From the NCBI GenBank assembly GCA_012728855.1, contig JAAYEH010000022.1, positions 1 through 42,658 on the forward strand: 42,658 bases of DNA, read 5' to 3'. Below are positions 1 through 7,210 of this stretch, one piece after another (positions within the stretch are counted from its first letter, which is position 1; each line of letters begins with the position of its first letter). The notes beneath the pieces were generated by a model. It was not told the DNA's origin, did not search any database, and was given only the letters and a program-made list of their open reading frames with translations. A program made the translations under genes and the position numbers. Source of the DNA: Rhodopirellula sp. (GTDB lineage Bacteria; Planctomycetota; Planctomycetia; Pirellulales; Thermoguttaceae).

Positions 1-239
1 AGCCGCTGGATCGACGCGTAGCCGCGATTGCCGAGTCCGATGTACCCCACTCGCAAATATGGAATCGCGGGCGCCGAGTATCCGCACATATTGAAGACCT
101 GTTTGCGGTCCCTGTATTGCGCGGTCGTCGCCTCCATCGTTTCGTAGAAATCTTCCGGCGATCTGTATTCCGGCGGCAGTAAGCCCAGGAAGGGCAAAAC
201 GCTCGAACGGGCGAGAAACTGCCTTCGCGACGATTTCAT
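1..239 (-). CDS. Gfo/Idh/MocA family oxidoreductase, N-terminal part (runs off the window)
   Basis: Reading leftward from the ATG at 239 gives a Tat-type leader (SSRRQFLARSS, then a short hydrophobic stretch) and, after about 60 residues, RVGYIGLGNRGYASIQR. That is the beta-strand and glycine loop (GLGNRG) of the N-terminal Rossmann fold in Gfo/Idh/MocA dehydrogenases. The gene is cut by the window edge, so the C-terminal domain and substrate class cannot be judged. Some glycosidases that use bound NAD (GH109) share this N-terminus and are an alternative. An exported, NAD(P)-dependent sugar oxidoreductase is inferred. A short peptide frame lies 77 bases upstream on the same strand. Confidence 0.7.
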   Translation of the reverse strand, partial: MKSSRRQFLARSSVLPFLGLLPPEYRSPEDFYETMEATTAQYRDRKQVFNMCGYSAPAIPYLRVGYIGLGNRGYASIQR

Positions 240-316
240 GAGAATGCCTGCCTTCTTGTTGTCACTTGATACTTGCCCGGGACGGGAAGTCGATAGAGCC
301 CGTTCGCGCCCGGCAA

Positions 317-445
317 TCAGGGAACCGGTATACCGATTGCTTCGTTCCAGAAGAGTATCCCGCTGCCGAGGATGTCCGAGCAGCGTTGTCGGCTCGGCCA
401 GACCGCTGCCAGGCAAACCAGCGTTATCACTCGTATCTGCTTCAT
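317..445 (-). CDS. Possible small exported peptide (42 aa)
   Basis: A 42-codon frame on the minus strand begins MKQIRVITLVCLAAVW, which looks like a signal peptide or lipoprotein leader, and ends with ILFWNEAIGIPVP. The start is supported by a good Shine-Dalgarno sequence, AGGAG, about 7 bases before the ATG. It lies 77 bases upstream of the partial oxidoreductase and could be co-transcribed with it. I do not recognise the family. It could also be the remnant of a longer exported protein, as the sequence after residue 15 is no longer hydrophobic. Confidence 0.35.
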   Translation of the reverse strand: MKQIRVITLVCLAAVWPSRQRCSDILGSGILFWNEAIGIPVP

Positions 446-485
446 GTTTCTGGCTCCTTGGCCTGGGAAGGTCGCAACTGCACGC

Positions 486-590
486 TAAGAGCCTATCCCA
501 AAACCGCTGGGGGCTGGCTCATTTTGCGGAGTCTTCGGAGCAAAATGTGCCTGTCCCCTTCTTCCGACGCGGTTTTGGGATAGGCTCTAA
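486..590. repeat. MITE/REP-like hairpin element with 20-bp terminal inverted repeats
   Basis: The left arm, 486-507 (AGAGCCTATCCCAAAACCGC after two extra bases), pairs over 20 consecutive bases with the right arm at 569-590. The inside is also nearly self-complementary: 509-530 and 537-558 pair imperfectly around a GTCTTC turn, giving a single hairpin of about 105 nt. No reading frame lies inside. The right end (563-590) recurs at 36547-36573 with one mismatch in 27, so this is a dispersed family. A non-autonomous mobile element or REP type is inferred. No transposase is present in the window. Confidence 0.75.
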
Positions 591-783
591 GCCAATCTTG
601 ATTGAGTCCATCAGCAGATCGCCTTGTTCCGCGAGGCCGTTGCCGTTGACGCAACGTCGAGAAGCTCGAGCCGCGGACCGTCGACTATGAACCACTCGCT
701 GCGGAGGCGATCGCCTGGCGGATATCGTGCCGAATAGGATTGGTTCTGACGCTTTTTGCCCGTTCCTGGAGAAACGTTCTTCG

Positions 784-2112
784 TCAGGCATACTTCATGA
801 TGCCGGGCATAGGCGTGGGGTAGATGCCGTCGGGGCCGGGTTGGACCGGGGGCGTAATGTCCCAGTTGTATTCCGGCAGGCTGAAGCTGTGCGTCGATGC
901 GAGGAGTTCCTCCCACGTCATCTGTTGGCCCGTGTCGCATACCATTTCGCCCATGGTCGCGAGCATGGTCGTCAGGTACATGTAGTGACCGTTGTTGATC
1001 GTTTTGCCGGCGCGGATGGCGTCGAACAGCGCCACGTGTTCCGCGTCGGTCATGCTCACGGGTTTTTCGGGCTTCTCGTAACGCCAGGGCTTCTCGCCCT
1101 CGATGGCGGGTCGGCTGGGCATGAAAGCGCGGCCCTTGCTGCCAAGGACGACCGTGGTCGCTTCACCGAAGCATCCGGGGATATTTCGGGAAAAGGCGTA
1201 TAACCGCACGCCGTTGGCATACTCGTAGACGATCGATTGATGGTCGTACAGGTCGCCGTATTTCGGGTCGGTGCATACCTGCCGCCCGCCCAGGCCCCAT
1301 GCCGTTGCGGGGGCCACGTCGCCCATTGCCCAGGAGGCCTTGTCGACCTGGTGGATCAACGTTTGCGTGGGTGCGCTGCCGGCAAGCCAGTCGAAATGGT
1401 ACCAGTTTTGGAATTGGTACTGGACTTCCGTCCATTCAGGCTGACGCTCTCGCAGAACATAGGGACCGCCGACGCGCGTCGCCTGCACCGCAACGATGTC
1501 GCCGATCTGGCCGTCCTGAATCCGCTGGATCGTCTCTTGAACCCCCTTGTCGTACCGCCAGCAAAGGCCCGAAACGACGCACAAGTTACGCTTCTTCGCC
1601 TCTTCCGTGGCCGCCTTGGTCATGTTCGCCCCCGGCACGTCCAGCCCGTTCGGCTTCTCGCAGAAGACGTGCTTGCCAGCCTCGACTGCCGCCGTGAGAT
1701 ATGCGGGATGGAAGTGCGACGCACAGGCGATCAGCACGACGTCGATACCGCTGGCCAACACCTTCTTGTAGCCGTCGAAACCGGAGAAGACGTGGTCCTC
1801 GGCAACCTGCACCTGGTCCGGCTTGAGCTTCTTGAGCCGTTCGAGCGAGCCACGTGCCCGGTCCTCGAATAGGTCAGCCATGGTCACGAGGCGAACGTCG
1901 GGGCCGGCGTTCATTGCATTGACCGCCGCGCCTGACCCGCGCCCGCCGCAGCCGATTAGGCCGATCTTAATGACATCGCTGCCGGCGGCATGGGCGCCGC
2001 GGGCAAGGCTCAATGGACCGATCGCGGCCAAGCCAGCGACCGCGGCCGATCGGCCGAGGAACTCGCGACGGGAAGCAGTGGCAGGCTGGCGGGGGACGTG
2101 AAATTCCGACAT
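784..2112 (-). CDS. Gfo/Idh/MocA family oxidoreductase, Tat-exported (442 aa)
   Basis: The N-terminus has a twin-arginine signal (SRREFLGRSAAVAGLAAIG) ending in AHA. It is followed by the NAD(P)-binding beta-alpha-beta unit KIGLIGCGGRGSGAAVNAM and the family landmark GKHVFCEKPNGLDVPG, whose EKP lysine is the usual catalytic or cofactor-contacting residue. The C-terminal half has the DHQSIVYEYANG and DAEHVALFDAIR signatures of planctomycete members. The likely role is NAD(P)-dependent oxidation or reduction of a sugar or cyclitol outside the cytoplasm, or with the cofactor carried through the Tat system. Substrate unknown. The ATG at 2112 is preferred because it places the Tat motif near residue 16 and has a GAGG upstream; an in-frame start at 2166 would add 18 atypical residues. 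It is a close paralogue of the gene at 29144-30466. Confidence 0.9.
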   Translation of the reverse strand: MSEFHVPRQPATASRREFLGRSAAVAGLAAIGPLSLARGAHAAGSDVIKIGLIGCGGRGSGAAVNAMNAGPDVRLVTMADLFEDRARGSLERLKKLKPDQVQVAEDHVFSGFDGYKKVLASGIDVVLIACASHFHPAYLTAAVEAGKHVFCEKPNGLDVPGANMTKAATEEAKKRNLCVVSGLCWRYDKGVQETIQRIQDGQIGDIVAVQATRVGGPYVLRERQPEWTEVQYQFQNWYHFDWLAGSAPTQTLIHQVDKASWAMGDVAPATAWGLGGRQVCTDPKYGDLYDHQSIVYEYANGVRLYAFSRNIPGCFGEATTVVLGSKGRAFMPSRPAIEGEKPWRYEKPEKPVSMTDAEHVALFDAIRAGKTINNGHYMYLTTMLATMGEMVCDTGQQMTWEELLASTHSFSLPEYNWDITPPVQPGPDGIYPTPMPGIMKYA

Positions 2113-2345
2113 GAGTGGGATCCTCGTGGCTACAAAACGGTGGGAAGACATAAACGATTTCAACACAATAGTCTGGGGCGAAGGCGGGCGGGCCTAGCTT
2201 CGCCGTTGCGGGCAGCGCAGCCGCCCCACCGCTGGAGTTTGGCACAAGCAGGGGGCGGTGTCAATCGTCGCGGGAACTCTTCGTGATCGGCGACAGCGCC
2301 CGCTTGCTCGCCTTCGGACAGCCATTCTGGCATTGGTTGTTGCTT

Positions 2346-2634
2346 TCATTTGTCTTGGAGCTTGTGCGGCGCGAGCCTCGGCTTTCCATCCTGCCAGTCG
2401 ATCGGTGCGGCCGCCACGCCTTGCATCTGGTCTTTGAACTGTGGGTCGCGGGTCGCCCAAAAAAGCAGCAACCGCCCCTCGTGCTCGATCACGTCGGCGT
2501 CGATCGCGTGTGCGAGGTTCTCATACTCGTCGTCGGCCAGGATATCGACGATGTTCGGCGGCTCGGGATGAAGGGATGACGGCGAAGAGAGCAGCCAATA
2601 CGACGCAGGCTCTCCAGCTTCGGAGTTCTTTCAT
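2346..2634 (-). pseudogene. Frameshifted remnant: sulfatase-like start joined to a glycosidase-like fragment
   Basis: From the ATG at 2634 the minus strand encodes a signal peptide (MKELRSWRACVVLAALFAV...SSRAAE). In the next frame comes PPNIVDILADDE, which resembles the N-terminus of arylsulfatases (PNIVFILADD). The same second frame runs on with DADVIEHEGRLLLFWATRDP and GVAAAPIDWQDGKPRL. That reads like a blade of a GH43/GH32-type five-bladed propeller glycosidase, and ends at 2346. The first frame stops 37 codons after the ATG, so no single frame carries both parts. I read it as a decayed, possibly recombined gene. The family assignments are from motif memory only. Confidence 0.45.
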
Positions 2635-2664
2635 GATGCACCTTGTCTCCGTTTCCTTGTGCTT

Positions 2665-2686
2665 CAGGCTGGAAAGCCAAACGTAC
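2665..2686. repeat. Solo arm of the hairpin repeat found complete at 34849-34907
   Basis: CAGGCTGGAAAGCCAAACGTAC at 2665-2686 matches the arm GGCTGGAAAGCCCGACGTAC of the hairpin at 34849-34907, apart from two or three bases. It sits about 40 bases downstream of the PDZ gene stop. No second arm is found next to it. Confidence 0.55.
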
Positions 2687-2728
2687 ATCCGTGTGGCTGA
2701 ACGGGAGCCTGGATGCAATGCCGGAAAG

Positions 2729-3340
2729 TCACTCTTTCCGCAGAGCCTGTTCGAGCAGGCTGATTCGCTCTTCCAACTCAGCGATTCTCCGCTCCATCGC
2801 GGCAAGCCGTGACTCGACGTCTTGCGCCGGCACTGGCACTGGCACTGGCGGCGGCGTCCGCTCCTCGGACGGCCGAGGCTGCGGTCGCCGACCGAAGGCG
2901 ACCTTAATCGTCTTCGCCCCGTCACCGCGAAGGATTTCGAATTCGAGGACGCCATCCGGCGGAACGTGTTGAACGATAGACGCCATTTCGCTGAGTTGAC
3001 GTATCTTCACTCCCCCCAGGCCCGTGATCAGGTCGTTCGGGCGTAGTCCGGCTCGCTCGGCGGGGCTTCCGGGCGCCACTTCGAGGATCCGCACGCCGCG
3101 GCCTTCTTCCTGCCGGTCGTCGGCAACGACGCCCAGATATCCCGCCTCGTCGTCGGCCGGTCGGGCCGGAAACCCCGGCGGCCGCGAGGGGACAACATTG
3201 GCCGGTGCCGCGGGCTGTGCCGTCCCCATTTGCCGCCGGATTTTTTGCTCCAGTTCCTCCAGTGCCGACTGTGTGAATCCGGGCACGGACATGCCGGCGA
3301 AGAGGCAAACAGTGAGAAAGGCTGTTGGAACGTATTTCAT
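2729..3340 (-). CDS. Exported PDZ-domain protein with C-terminal coiled coil (203 aa)
   Basis: The product begins with a signal peptide (MKYVPTAFLTVCLFAGMSVPGFTQS). A short helical and proline-rich linker follows, then a PDZ domain around residues 65-145: GYLGVVADDR, then GVRILEVAPGSPAERAGLRP, NDLITGLGGVKI and LEFEILRGDGAKTIKVAFG. The carboxylate-binding loop is GYLGV. A proline-rich stretch leads to a heptad-patterned tail (ESRLAAMERRIAELEERISLLEQALRKE) likely to form a coiled coil and oligomerise. There is no protease domain, so this is a periplasmic or surface scaffold, not a DegP/HtrA enzyme. The ATG at 3340 has an AGG about 6 bases upstream; an ATG at 3352 is the alternative. The gene is divergent from the acetyltransferase at 3543. 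Confidence 0.8.
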   Translation of the reverse strand: MKYVPTAFLTVCLFAGMSVPGFTQSALEELEQKIRRQMGTAQPAAPANVVPSRPPGFPARPADDEAGYLGVVADDRQEEGRGVRILEVAPGSPAERAGLRPNDLITGLGGVKIRQLSEMASIVQHVPPDGVLEFEILRGDGAKTIKVAFGRRPQPRPSEERTPPPVPVPVPAQDVESRLAAMERRIAELEERISLLEQALRKE

Positions 3341-3415
3341 CGCGAGCCTCATGGAAATACGTGGTGAGAAGAAGGAAGTTGCCGCACGGTTCCAGATCAT
3401 TATAGGCATCGCGAG

Positions 3416-3475
3416 TAGATCCCGCTTGCCGAGCGGGATCTTGCCGCACAGATCCCGCTCGGCAAGCGGGATCTA
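3416..3475. repeat. Perfect 25-bp inverted repeat in a divergent promoter region
   Basis: Bases 3416-3440 and 3451-3475 are exact reverse complements separated by 10 bases. Each arm is itself nearly palindromic (GATCCCGC...GCGGGATC), so several alternative cruciforms or hairpins can form. A partial third copy (GGCGGGATCTACC) follows at 3480-3492. It lies between the divergent PDZ and acetyltransferase genes. A REP-type dispersed element is the simplest reading. Confidence 0.75.
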
Positions 3476-3507
3476 CCAGGCGGGATCTACCGGGCGGGAG
3501 GTACTCA

Positions 3508-3536
3508 TTGGAGGAGTCGGCCCGATCGAGTATCCT
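3508..3536 (+). promoter_or_regulatory. Weak promoter candidate giving a near-leaderless transcript
   Basis: TTGGAG (3508-3513), a 17-base spacer and TATCCT (3531-3536) lie just before the acetyltransferase ATG at 3543. If used, the transcript would begin at or a few bases before the start codon. I see no Shine-Dalgarno sequence there. Confidence 0.3.
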
Positions 3537-3542
3537 TGCGTC

Positions 3543-4478
3543 ATGGGAACAGACCGCAATGATCTTACGATCCATACCGTGTCGATCGAGCAGGTCGAAA
3601 GCGTGCTGCAACTCGCATTCCAGTCACTGCCATCGGAGCAGCAAGAGGAGCAACTTCGCGCCGCCGCGGACGATCTCCGCAGCGGCGCGGCATCGCTCGA
3701 CGCGTTTCTGGAGGCCCGGCGCGGTACACGGCGCGTGGGGGCCGTCTACGGTCAGGTCCAGCCGGGCCGCTCGGCAGTCCTTTGGCTGCCCGGCCTGGTC
3801 CGCGGCGAGACCGTTCAAACAGCCGATCGCCTGCTGGCGGCGGCACTGGACCGAGTGTCCCGATCGCGGGTTCGCATCGCCCAGGTTGCCTTGGAGCAGG
3901 TTGGGCCATCGGACGATGCGTTGCTTCGTGCCCACGGCTTCACGTTCCTGGCGGATTTATTGTATCTGGTGAGTCTGGAAGTCGAGTTCCCCCATCGGCG
4001 CCCTTCCAGCCCGCTGGAGTTCTTCCCGTACTGCGAAAGAGAGCACGACCGCTTCGCCCGGCTGGTCGAGACCACTTACCAGAACACGCGGGATTGCCCA
4101 GGGCTCGATGGTATCCGTTCAATCGAGGATGTTCTCGCCGGGTACCGCGGGTCGCCATCGTTTAACCCCTCGCATTGGCTGACCGTCCGTTGCCATGGTC
4201 GGGATGTCGGTTGCCTACTCCTGACAGACTATCCCAAGCAGGGGAATATGGAACTGGTCTATATGGGACTCGTTGTGGCGGTTCGCGGTAGTGGCTGGGG
4301 AAGCGAGATTGTCCGCCACGCCCAATGGGCCGCGCGCCGGGCGGGACGGCCCCGGCTGGTGCTGGCGGTCGACTCGGCAAATGAACCGGCGCTTCAAGTG
4401 TATACGGCGTGCGGGTTTCAGGCGTGGGACCGGAGGACGGTTTACCTGAAGGTCTTTTCGGATCCGACCGCCGGTTAG
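3543..4478 (+). CDS. GNAT family N-acetyltransferase (311 aa)
   Basis: The C-terminal third carries the acetyl-CoA-binding GNAT pattern: MELVYMGLVVAVRGSGWGSE is motif A (V-x-x-x-x-R/Q-x-x-G-x-G/W), followed by SANEPALQVYTACGFQAWD, the usual motif B (N-x-x-A-x-x-x-Y-x-x-x-GF). The N-terminal half is a degenerate second GNAT-like fold (TVSIEQVESVLQLAF, then ALDRVSRSRVRIAQVALEQV, ALLRAHGFTFLADLLYL), so this is probably a tandem-GNAT protein with one active half. The acceptor substrate is unknown. The reading frame is open for hundreds of bases upstream, but that part overlaps the divergent PDZ gene in antisense. The ATG at 3543 is the first start giving a normal N-terminus. Confidence 0.8.
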   Translation: MGTDRNDLTIHTVSIEQVESVLQLAFQSLPSEQQEEQLRAAADDLRSGAASLDAFLEARRGTRRVGAVYGQVQPGRSAVLWLPGLVRGETVQTADRLLAAALDRVSRSRVRIAQVALEQVGPSDDALLRAHGFTFLADLLYLVSLEVEFPHRRPSSPLEFFPYCEREHDRFARLVETTYQNTRDCPGLDGIRSIEDVLAGYRGSPSFNPSHWLTVRCHGRDVGCLLLTDYPKQGNMELVYMGLVVAVRGSGWGSEIVRHAQWAARRAGRPRLVLAVDSANEPALQVYTACGFQAWDRRTVYLKVFSDPTAG

Positions 4479-4928
4479 CGTTTGCCGACTGCCGCGTTCG
4501 TCCGCCGGCCGGCAACGCTCCGACGCTTGTTCCGATCAGAACGGGAGTTATCGCGACGGTGGCTCTCAAGGCAAGCTTCGGCCGGTCGATCCACCAAACA
4601 AGTTTTCCCCTGCCCGGCAGGCCATCGACGCGGTGGAAATTGGTCGCCTTCGCGGGCGACTTCCCCGGTTTTGCCGCAGATTCGGTCGTGCCGTGAGAAG
4701 GAAAATTTTTTTCCCGCAGGAGGGCTTGTCGTTCGTTTGACAGCAGAGCTAGCAGAGCTAAAATCAGGGCTCGACGGGTGACACACAACGCTAACCTAGA
4801 CGGCTCGGCCGTCGATGAACTGCGTCCCGTTCTCTGCCGTGGGCTCGGAGTCGGCCGGGCCCGCCGGATTGACACCAAGACGGTGCTTTCTTTTCTGCGG
4901 GGACGGTGCGCGCCGGGGAAAGCAGGAA
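4479..4928. other. Intergenic region upstream of dnaA
   Basis: No gene is supported. It holds an A/T-rich run (about 4700-4716), a near-consensus promoter with a tandem 9-mer at 4737-4764, and a leader of about 160 bases before dnaA. I looked for TTATCCACA-type DnaA boxes and found none, so there is no evidence for oriC here. Confidence 0.6.
4737..4764 (+). promoter_or_regulatory. dnaA promoter candidate with tandem 9-mer in the spacer
   Basis: A perfect -35 box TTGACA (4737-4742), a 16-base spacer and TAAAAT (4759-4764). The spacer is almost entirely two head-to-tail copies of AGCAGAGCT (4742-4750 and 4751-4759), which overlap both promoter boxes. A repressor or autoregulatory site is a plausible inference. 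Confidence 0.55.
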
Positions 4929-6344
4929 GTGGCCAAGGACGATATGGAGATCGTGTCAGCCTTGCGGACTGCGCTGGCTGACAGGGTCGGACAAAAGCGG
5001 TTTGAACTATGGTTCGGCGAGAGTATCCGGCTTGCGGTTGCCGGAGGGACGCTGACGATTGGTGTGCCGAACCGGTTCTTCCAGGACTGGTTGCGGACCA
5101 ACTTTCGTGGACACATCGAACACGCCTGCTTGGCCACGTTCGGTGAGCGTCTGCCGTTGGATTTCCACATTGACACGACGCTGCCGCCGCCGAGCGCCAC
5201 TCCCTCCGCCTCTGCGAGGAAGTCGGCGGCCGCAACGTCGTGTGCGCGGGAAAGCCAAGCGGCGCAGCCGTCTCAGGCAACGGCCGAGGTGCGCGATCCC
5301 ATAACGCGGCCGACATTCGCGGCCCTGGATACGTATGTGGCCGGGCGATCCAATCGGCTCGCCCGGACGACGGCCCAGCATGTGGCCGAGCGGCCGGGCG
5401 AGTTGTCGCCCTTGCTTCTCTACGGTCCGACGGGCGTCGGCAAGACGCACCTGCTGCAGGGAATATGGACAGCGGCCAAGAAGTCGCGGCGAGGCGCGGC
5501 GGTGGTTTACCTGACGGCCGAACAGTTTACTACCTCGTTCCTCGAAGCGTTGCGGGGCAGCGGTTTGCCGACGTTTCGCCAGAGATATCGAAACGTCGAT
5601 TGGTTCATTGTCGACGACATCCAGTTTCTCGGCGGTAAACGCCATACGCAGGTCGAGTTACTCTACACGACGGACGCCCTCCTCCGCCAAGGGCGGCAAA
5701 TCGTCTTTTCAGCAGACCGCCCGCCGGCGGAATTGTCGGAACTCGTTCCGGAATTCACCACCCGTTTGCAGGGAGGCATGGTTTGTCGCATCGAGGCGCC
5801 GGATTATGAGACAAGGCTGGGAATCGCCGCGCAACTGGCGAATCGCATGAACCTCGATATCCCGCCCGACGTGCTCCAGTACATCGCCGCGCGGTTGACC
5901 AGCCACGCACGCGAACTGTCCGGCGCCATGTGCCGGCTGCAAGCCACCAGCCGAGCTACCGGCCAGCCCATCCGCTTGGCGCTGGCCGAGGAGGCCCTGG
6001 GGGAATTGATCCGCAGCAGCACGCGGCCGGTACGGCTGCCTGATATCGAAAAGGCGGTCTGCTCGGCATTCGGACTGGAACGGGCCAGTTTGCAGTCGAA
6101 TCGGAAATCGAAGCGGATCAGCCACCCTCGGATGCTGGCAATGTGGCTGGCCCGCAAGTATACCCGAAACGCGCTGACCGAAATCGGCGAGTATTTTGGC
6201 CGCCGCAGCCACAGCACGGTCATTTCCGCCCAACGACGCGTCGAAAGCTGGCTCTCCGAAGGTACGGCGGTGGAACTGGCCGATCATACCTGGAACGTCG
6301 ATGATGCGATCCGCCAGGTCGAACGCTATCTTCAGGCCGGCTAG
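4929..6344 (+). CDS. dnaA: Chromosomal replication initiator protein DnaA
   Basis: Full-length DnaA of about 471 residues. Domain I is at 1-80 (EIVSALRTALADRVGQKRFELWF), followed by a low-complexity linker. The AAA+ domain has Walker A GPTGVGKT (about 166-173) and Walker B FIVDDIQFLGG (about 225-235), with arginine-finger region FTTRLQGG. Domain IV ends with LAMWLARKYTRNALTEIGEYFGRRSHSTVISAQRRVESW. This carries the DNA-binding helix-turn-helix, with RSHSTV where most bacteria have RDHTTV; I recall this as the planctomycete form. It binds DnaA boxes and opens oriC. The GTG at 4929 keeps the KDD that precedes EIVSAL in relatives as I remember them. The ATG at 4944, with AAGGA upstream, is the alternative. 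No dnaN or gyrase gene follows, unlike the common dnaA neighbourhood. Confidence 0.92.
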   Translation: MAKDDMEIVSALRTALADRVGQKRFELWFGESIRLAVAGGTLTIGVPNRFFQDWLRTNFRGHIEHACLATFGERLPLDFHIDTTLPPPSATPSASARKSAAATSCARESQAAQPSQATAEVRDPITRPTFAALDTYVAGRSNRLARTTAQHVAERPGELSPLLLYGPTGVGKTHLLQGIWTAAKKSRRGAAVVYLTAEQFTTSFLEALRGSGLPTFRQRYRNVDWFIVDDIQFLGGKRHTQVELLYTTDALLRQGRQIVFSADRPPAELSELVPEFTTRLQGGMVCRIEAPDYETRLGIAAQLANRMNLDIPPDVLQYIAARLTSHARELSGAMCRLQATSRATGQPIRLALAEEALGELIRSSTRPVRLPDIEKAVCSAFGLERASLQSNRKSKRISHPRMLAMWLARKYTRNALTEIGEYFGRRSHSTVISAQRRVESWLSEGTAVELADHTWNVDDAIRQVERYLQAG

Positions 6345-6365
6345 CAGCCAAAATGGCTGGTAGCC
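6339..6365 (+). terminator. Hairpin at the dnaA stop
   Basis: GGCTAGCAGCCA and TGGCTGGTAGCC pair over 12 bases with one mismatch around an AAA loop, overlapping the dnaA stop codon. There is no U-tract, so Rho-independent termination is uncertain. Confidence 0.5.
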
Positions 6366-6508
6366 AAGGCGGAATCGCCCGGGGACTTGAAAGTGCAGAC
6401 GACGACGTTCCAGAAAGACCGCTTGATAAACTGGACAGGAGTGGCTACCTTTATGCTCTTGTCCTCTGATGTCCAAAGGGGGCGGCGGTTCTTCCATGTG
6501 GAACAGTA

Positions 6509-7198
6509 ATGGAACTGAGTGTACGCGACTCCGCGAGAATTCTAAACGTCTCCGAAAAAACCATTTACCGCTGGATCAAGCAGGGCACGCTGCCAGCTTA
6601 CCGCGTCAACGAGCAATACCGTTTCAATCGCGCTGAGCTGTTGGAGTGGGCCACTTCTCGACGAGTCAATGTTTCTGCCGAGATTTTTGCCGAACCCCAG
6701 AACGGCCACGCCCCCGTGGGACTTGCCGAGGCAATCCTCGCGGGCGGCATCTACTACCGGGTCGCGGGCAAAGAGAAGACAGCGTCGCTGCGCTCCGCGG
6801 TGGATCTTATGCCGCTGCCGCAGGAAGTCGACCGCGACTTCGTGCTCCAGGTAATTCTTGCCCGGGAATCCCTCGGATCGACTGCCGTTGGCAACGGGAT
6901 CGCGTTGCCGCACGTGCGTAATCCGGTGGTGATGCACGTACCGCGACCGATGGTGACTTTGTGCTTTCTCGAACAGCCCGTTGCGTTCGGTGCCCTGGAC
7001 GGGCAGCCGGTCCACACGCTTTTCACCATGCTCAGCCCCACGGTCCGGGCTCATCTGCAGATGCTTGCGCGTCTTTCCTTCGCGCTGCACCAGCCCGAAT
7101 TTACCGAGGTGATTTCACGCCACGGCTCGCGAGAAGAGATCCTGAAGGCCTGCGAAGCGGTCGATCGACGTATCCTCGCGTCCCCCTCCGCTGCCTAG
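6509..7198 (+). CDS. Excisionase-type HTH fused to PTS EIIA (PtsN-like) regulator
   Basis: Residues 1-55 form a MerR/excisionase-type winged helix (VRDSARILNVSEKTIYRWIK, LPAYRVNEQYRFNRAELLEW). Residues 85-229 form an EIIA fold of the fructose/nitrogen class, with GNGIALPHVRNP containing the phosphorylatable histidine (H135). The pairing suggests a DNA-binding protein whose activity follows the phosphorylation state of a PTS-Ntr-like relay, or which senses metabolite or redox state through the EIIA domain. No EI or HPr is in view. The ATG at 6509 has GGAAC about 8 bases before it. Only 12 bases separate its stop from hyfB, so it most likely heads the Hyf/Ehr operon and may regulate it. Confidence 0.85.
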   Translation: MELSVRDSARILNVSEKTIYRWIKQGTLPAYRVNEQYRFNRAELLEWATSRRVNVSAEIFAEPQNGHAPVGLAEAILAGGIYYRVAGKEKTASLRSAVDLMPLPQEVDRDFVLQVILARESLGSTAVGNGIALPHVRNPVVMHVPRPMVTLCFLEQPVAFGALDGQPVHTLFTMLSPTVRAHLQMLARLSFALHQPEFTEVISRHGSREEILKACEAVDRRILASPSAA

Positions 7199-7210
7199 AA
7201 GGTCTCCATC

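Larger units (their letters stand above)
240..783. other. Intergenic stretch with one small peptide frame and one hairpin repeat
   Basis: Between the two Gfo/Idh/MocA genes. Apart from the 42-codon frame at 317-445 and the inverted-repeat element at 486-590, I see no supported gene. The overlapping frames here share no recognisable domain. Bases 591-783 hold nothing I can name. Confidence 0.6.
2113..2728. other. Intergenic stretch with a pseudogene remnant and a solo repeat arm
   Basis: Between the oxidoreductase and PDZ genes. It contains the composite remnant at 2346-2634 and the repeat arm at 2665-2686. The rest (2113-2345), presumably the promoter region of the oxidoreductase, has no clear -35/-10 pair. 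Confidence 0.6.

Noticed and set aside
4479..4928. oriC next to dnaA
   Set aside because: No TTATCCACA-like boxes or DUE-type arrangement seen, and no dnaN follows.
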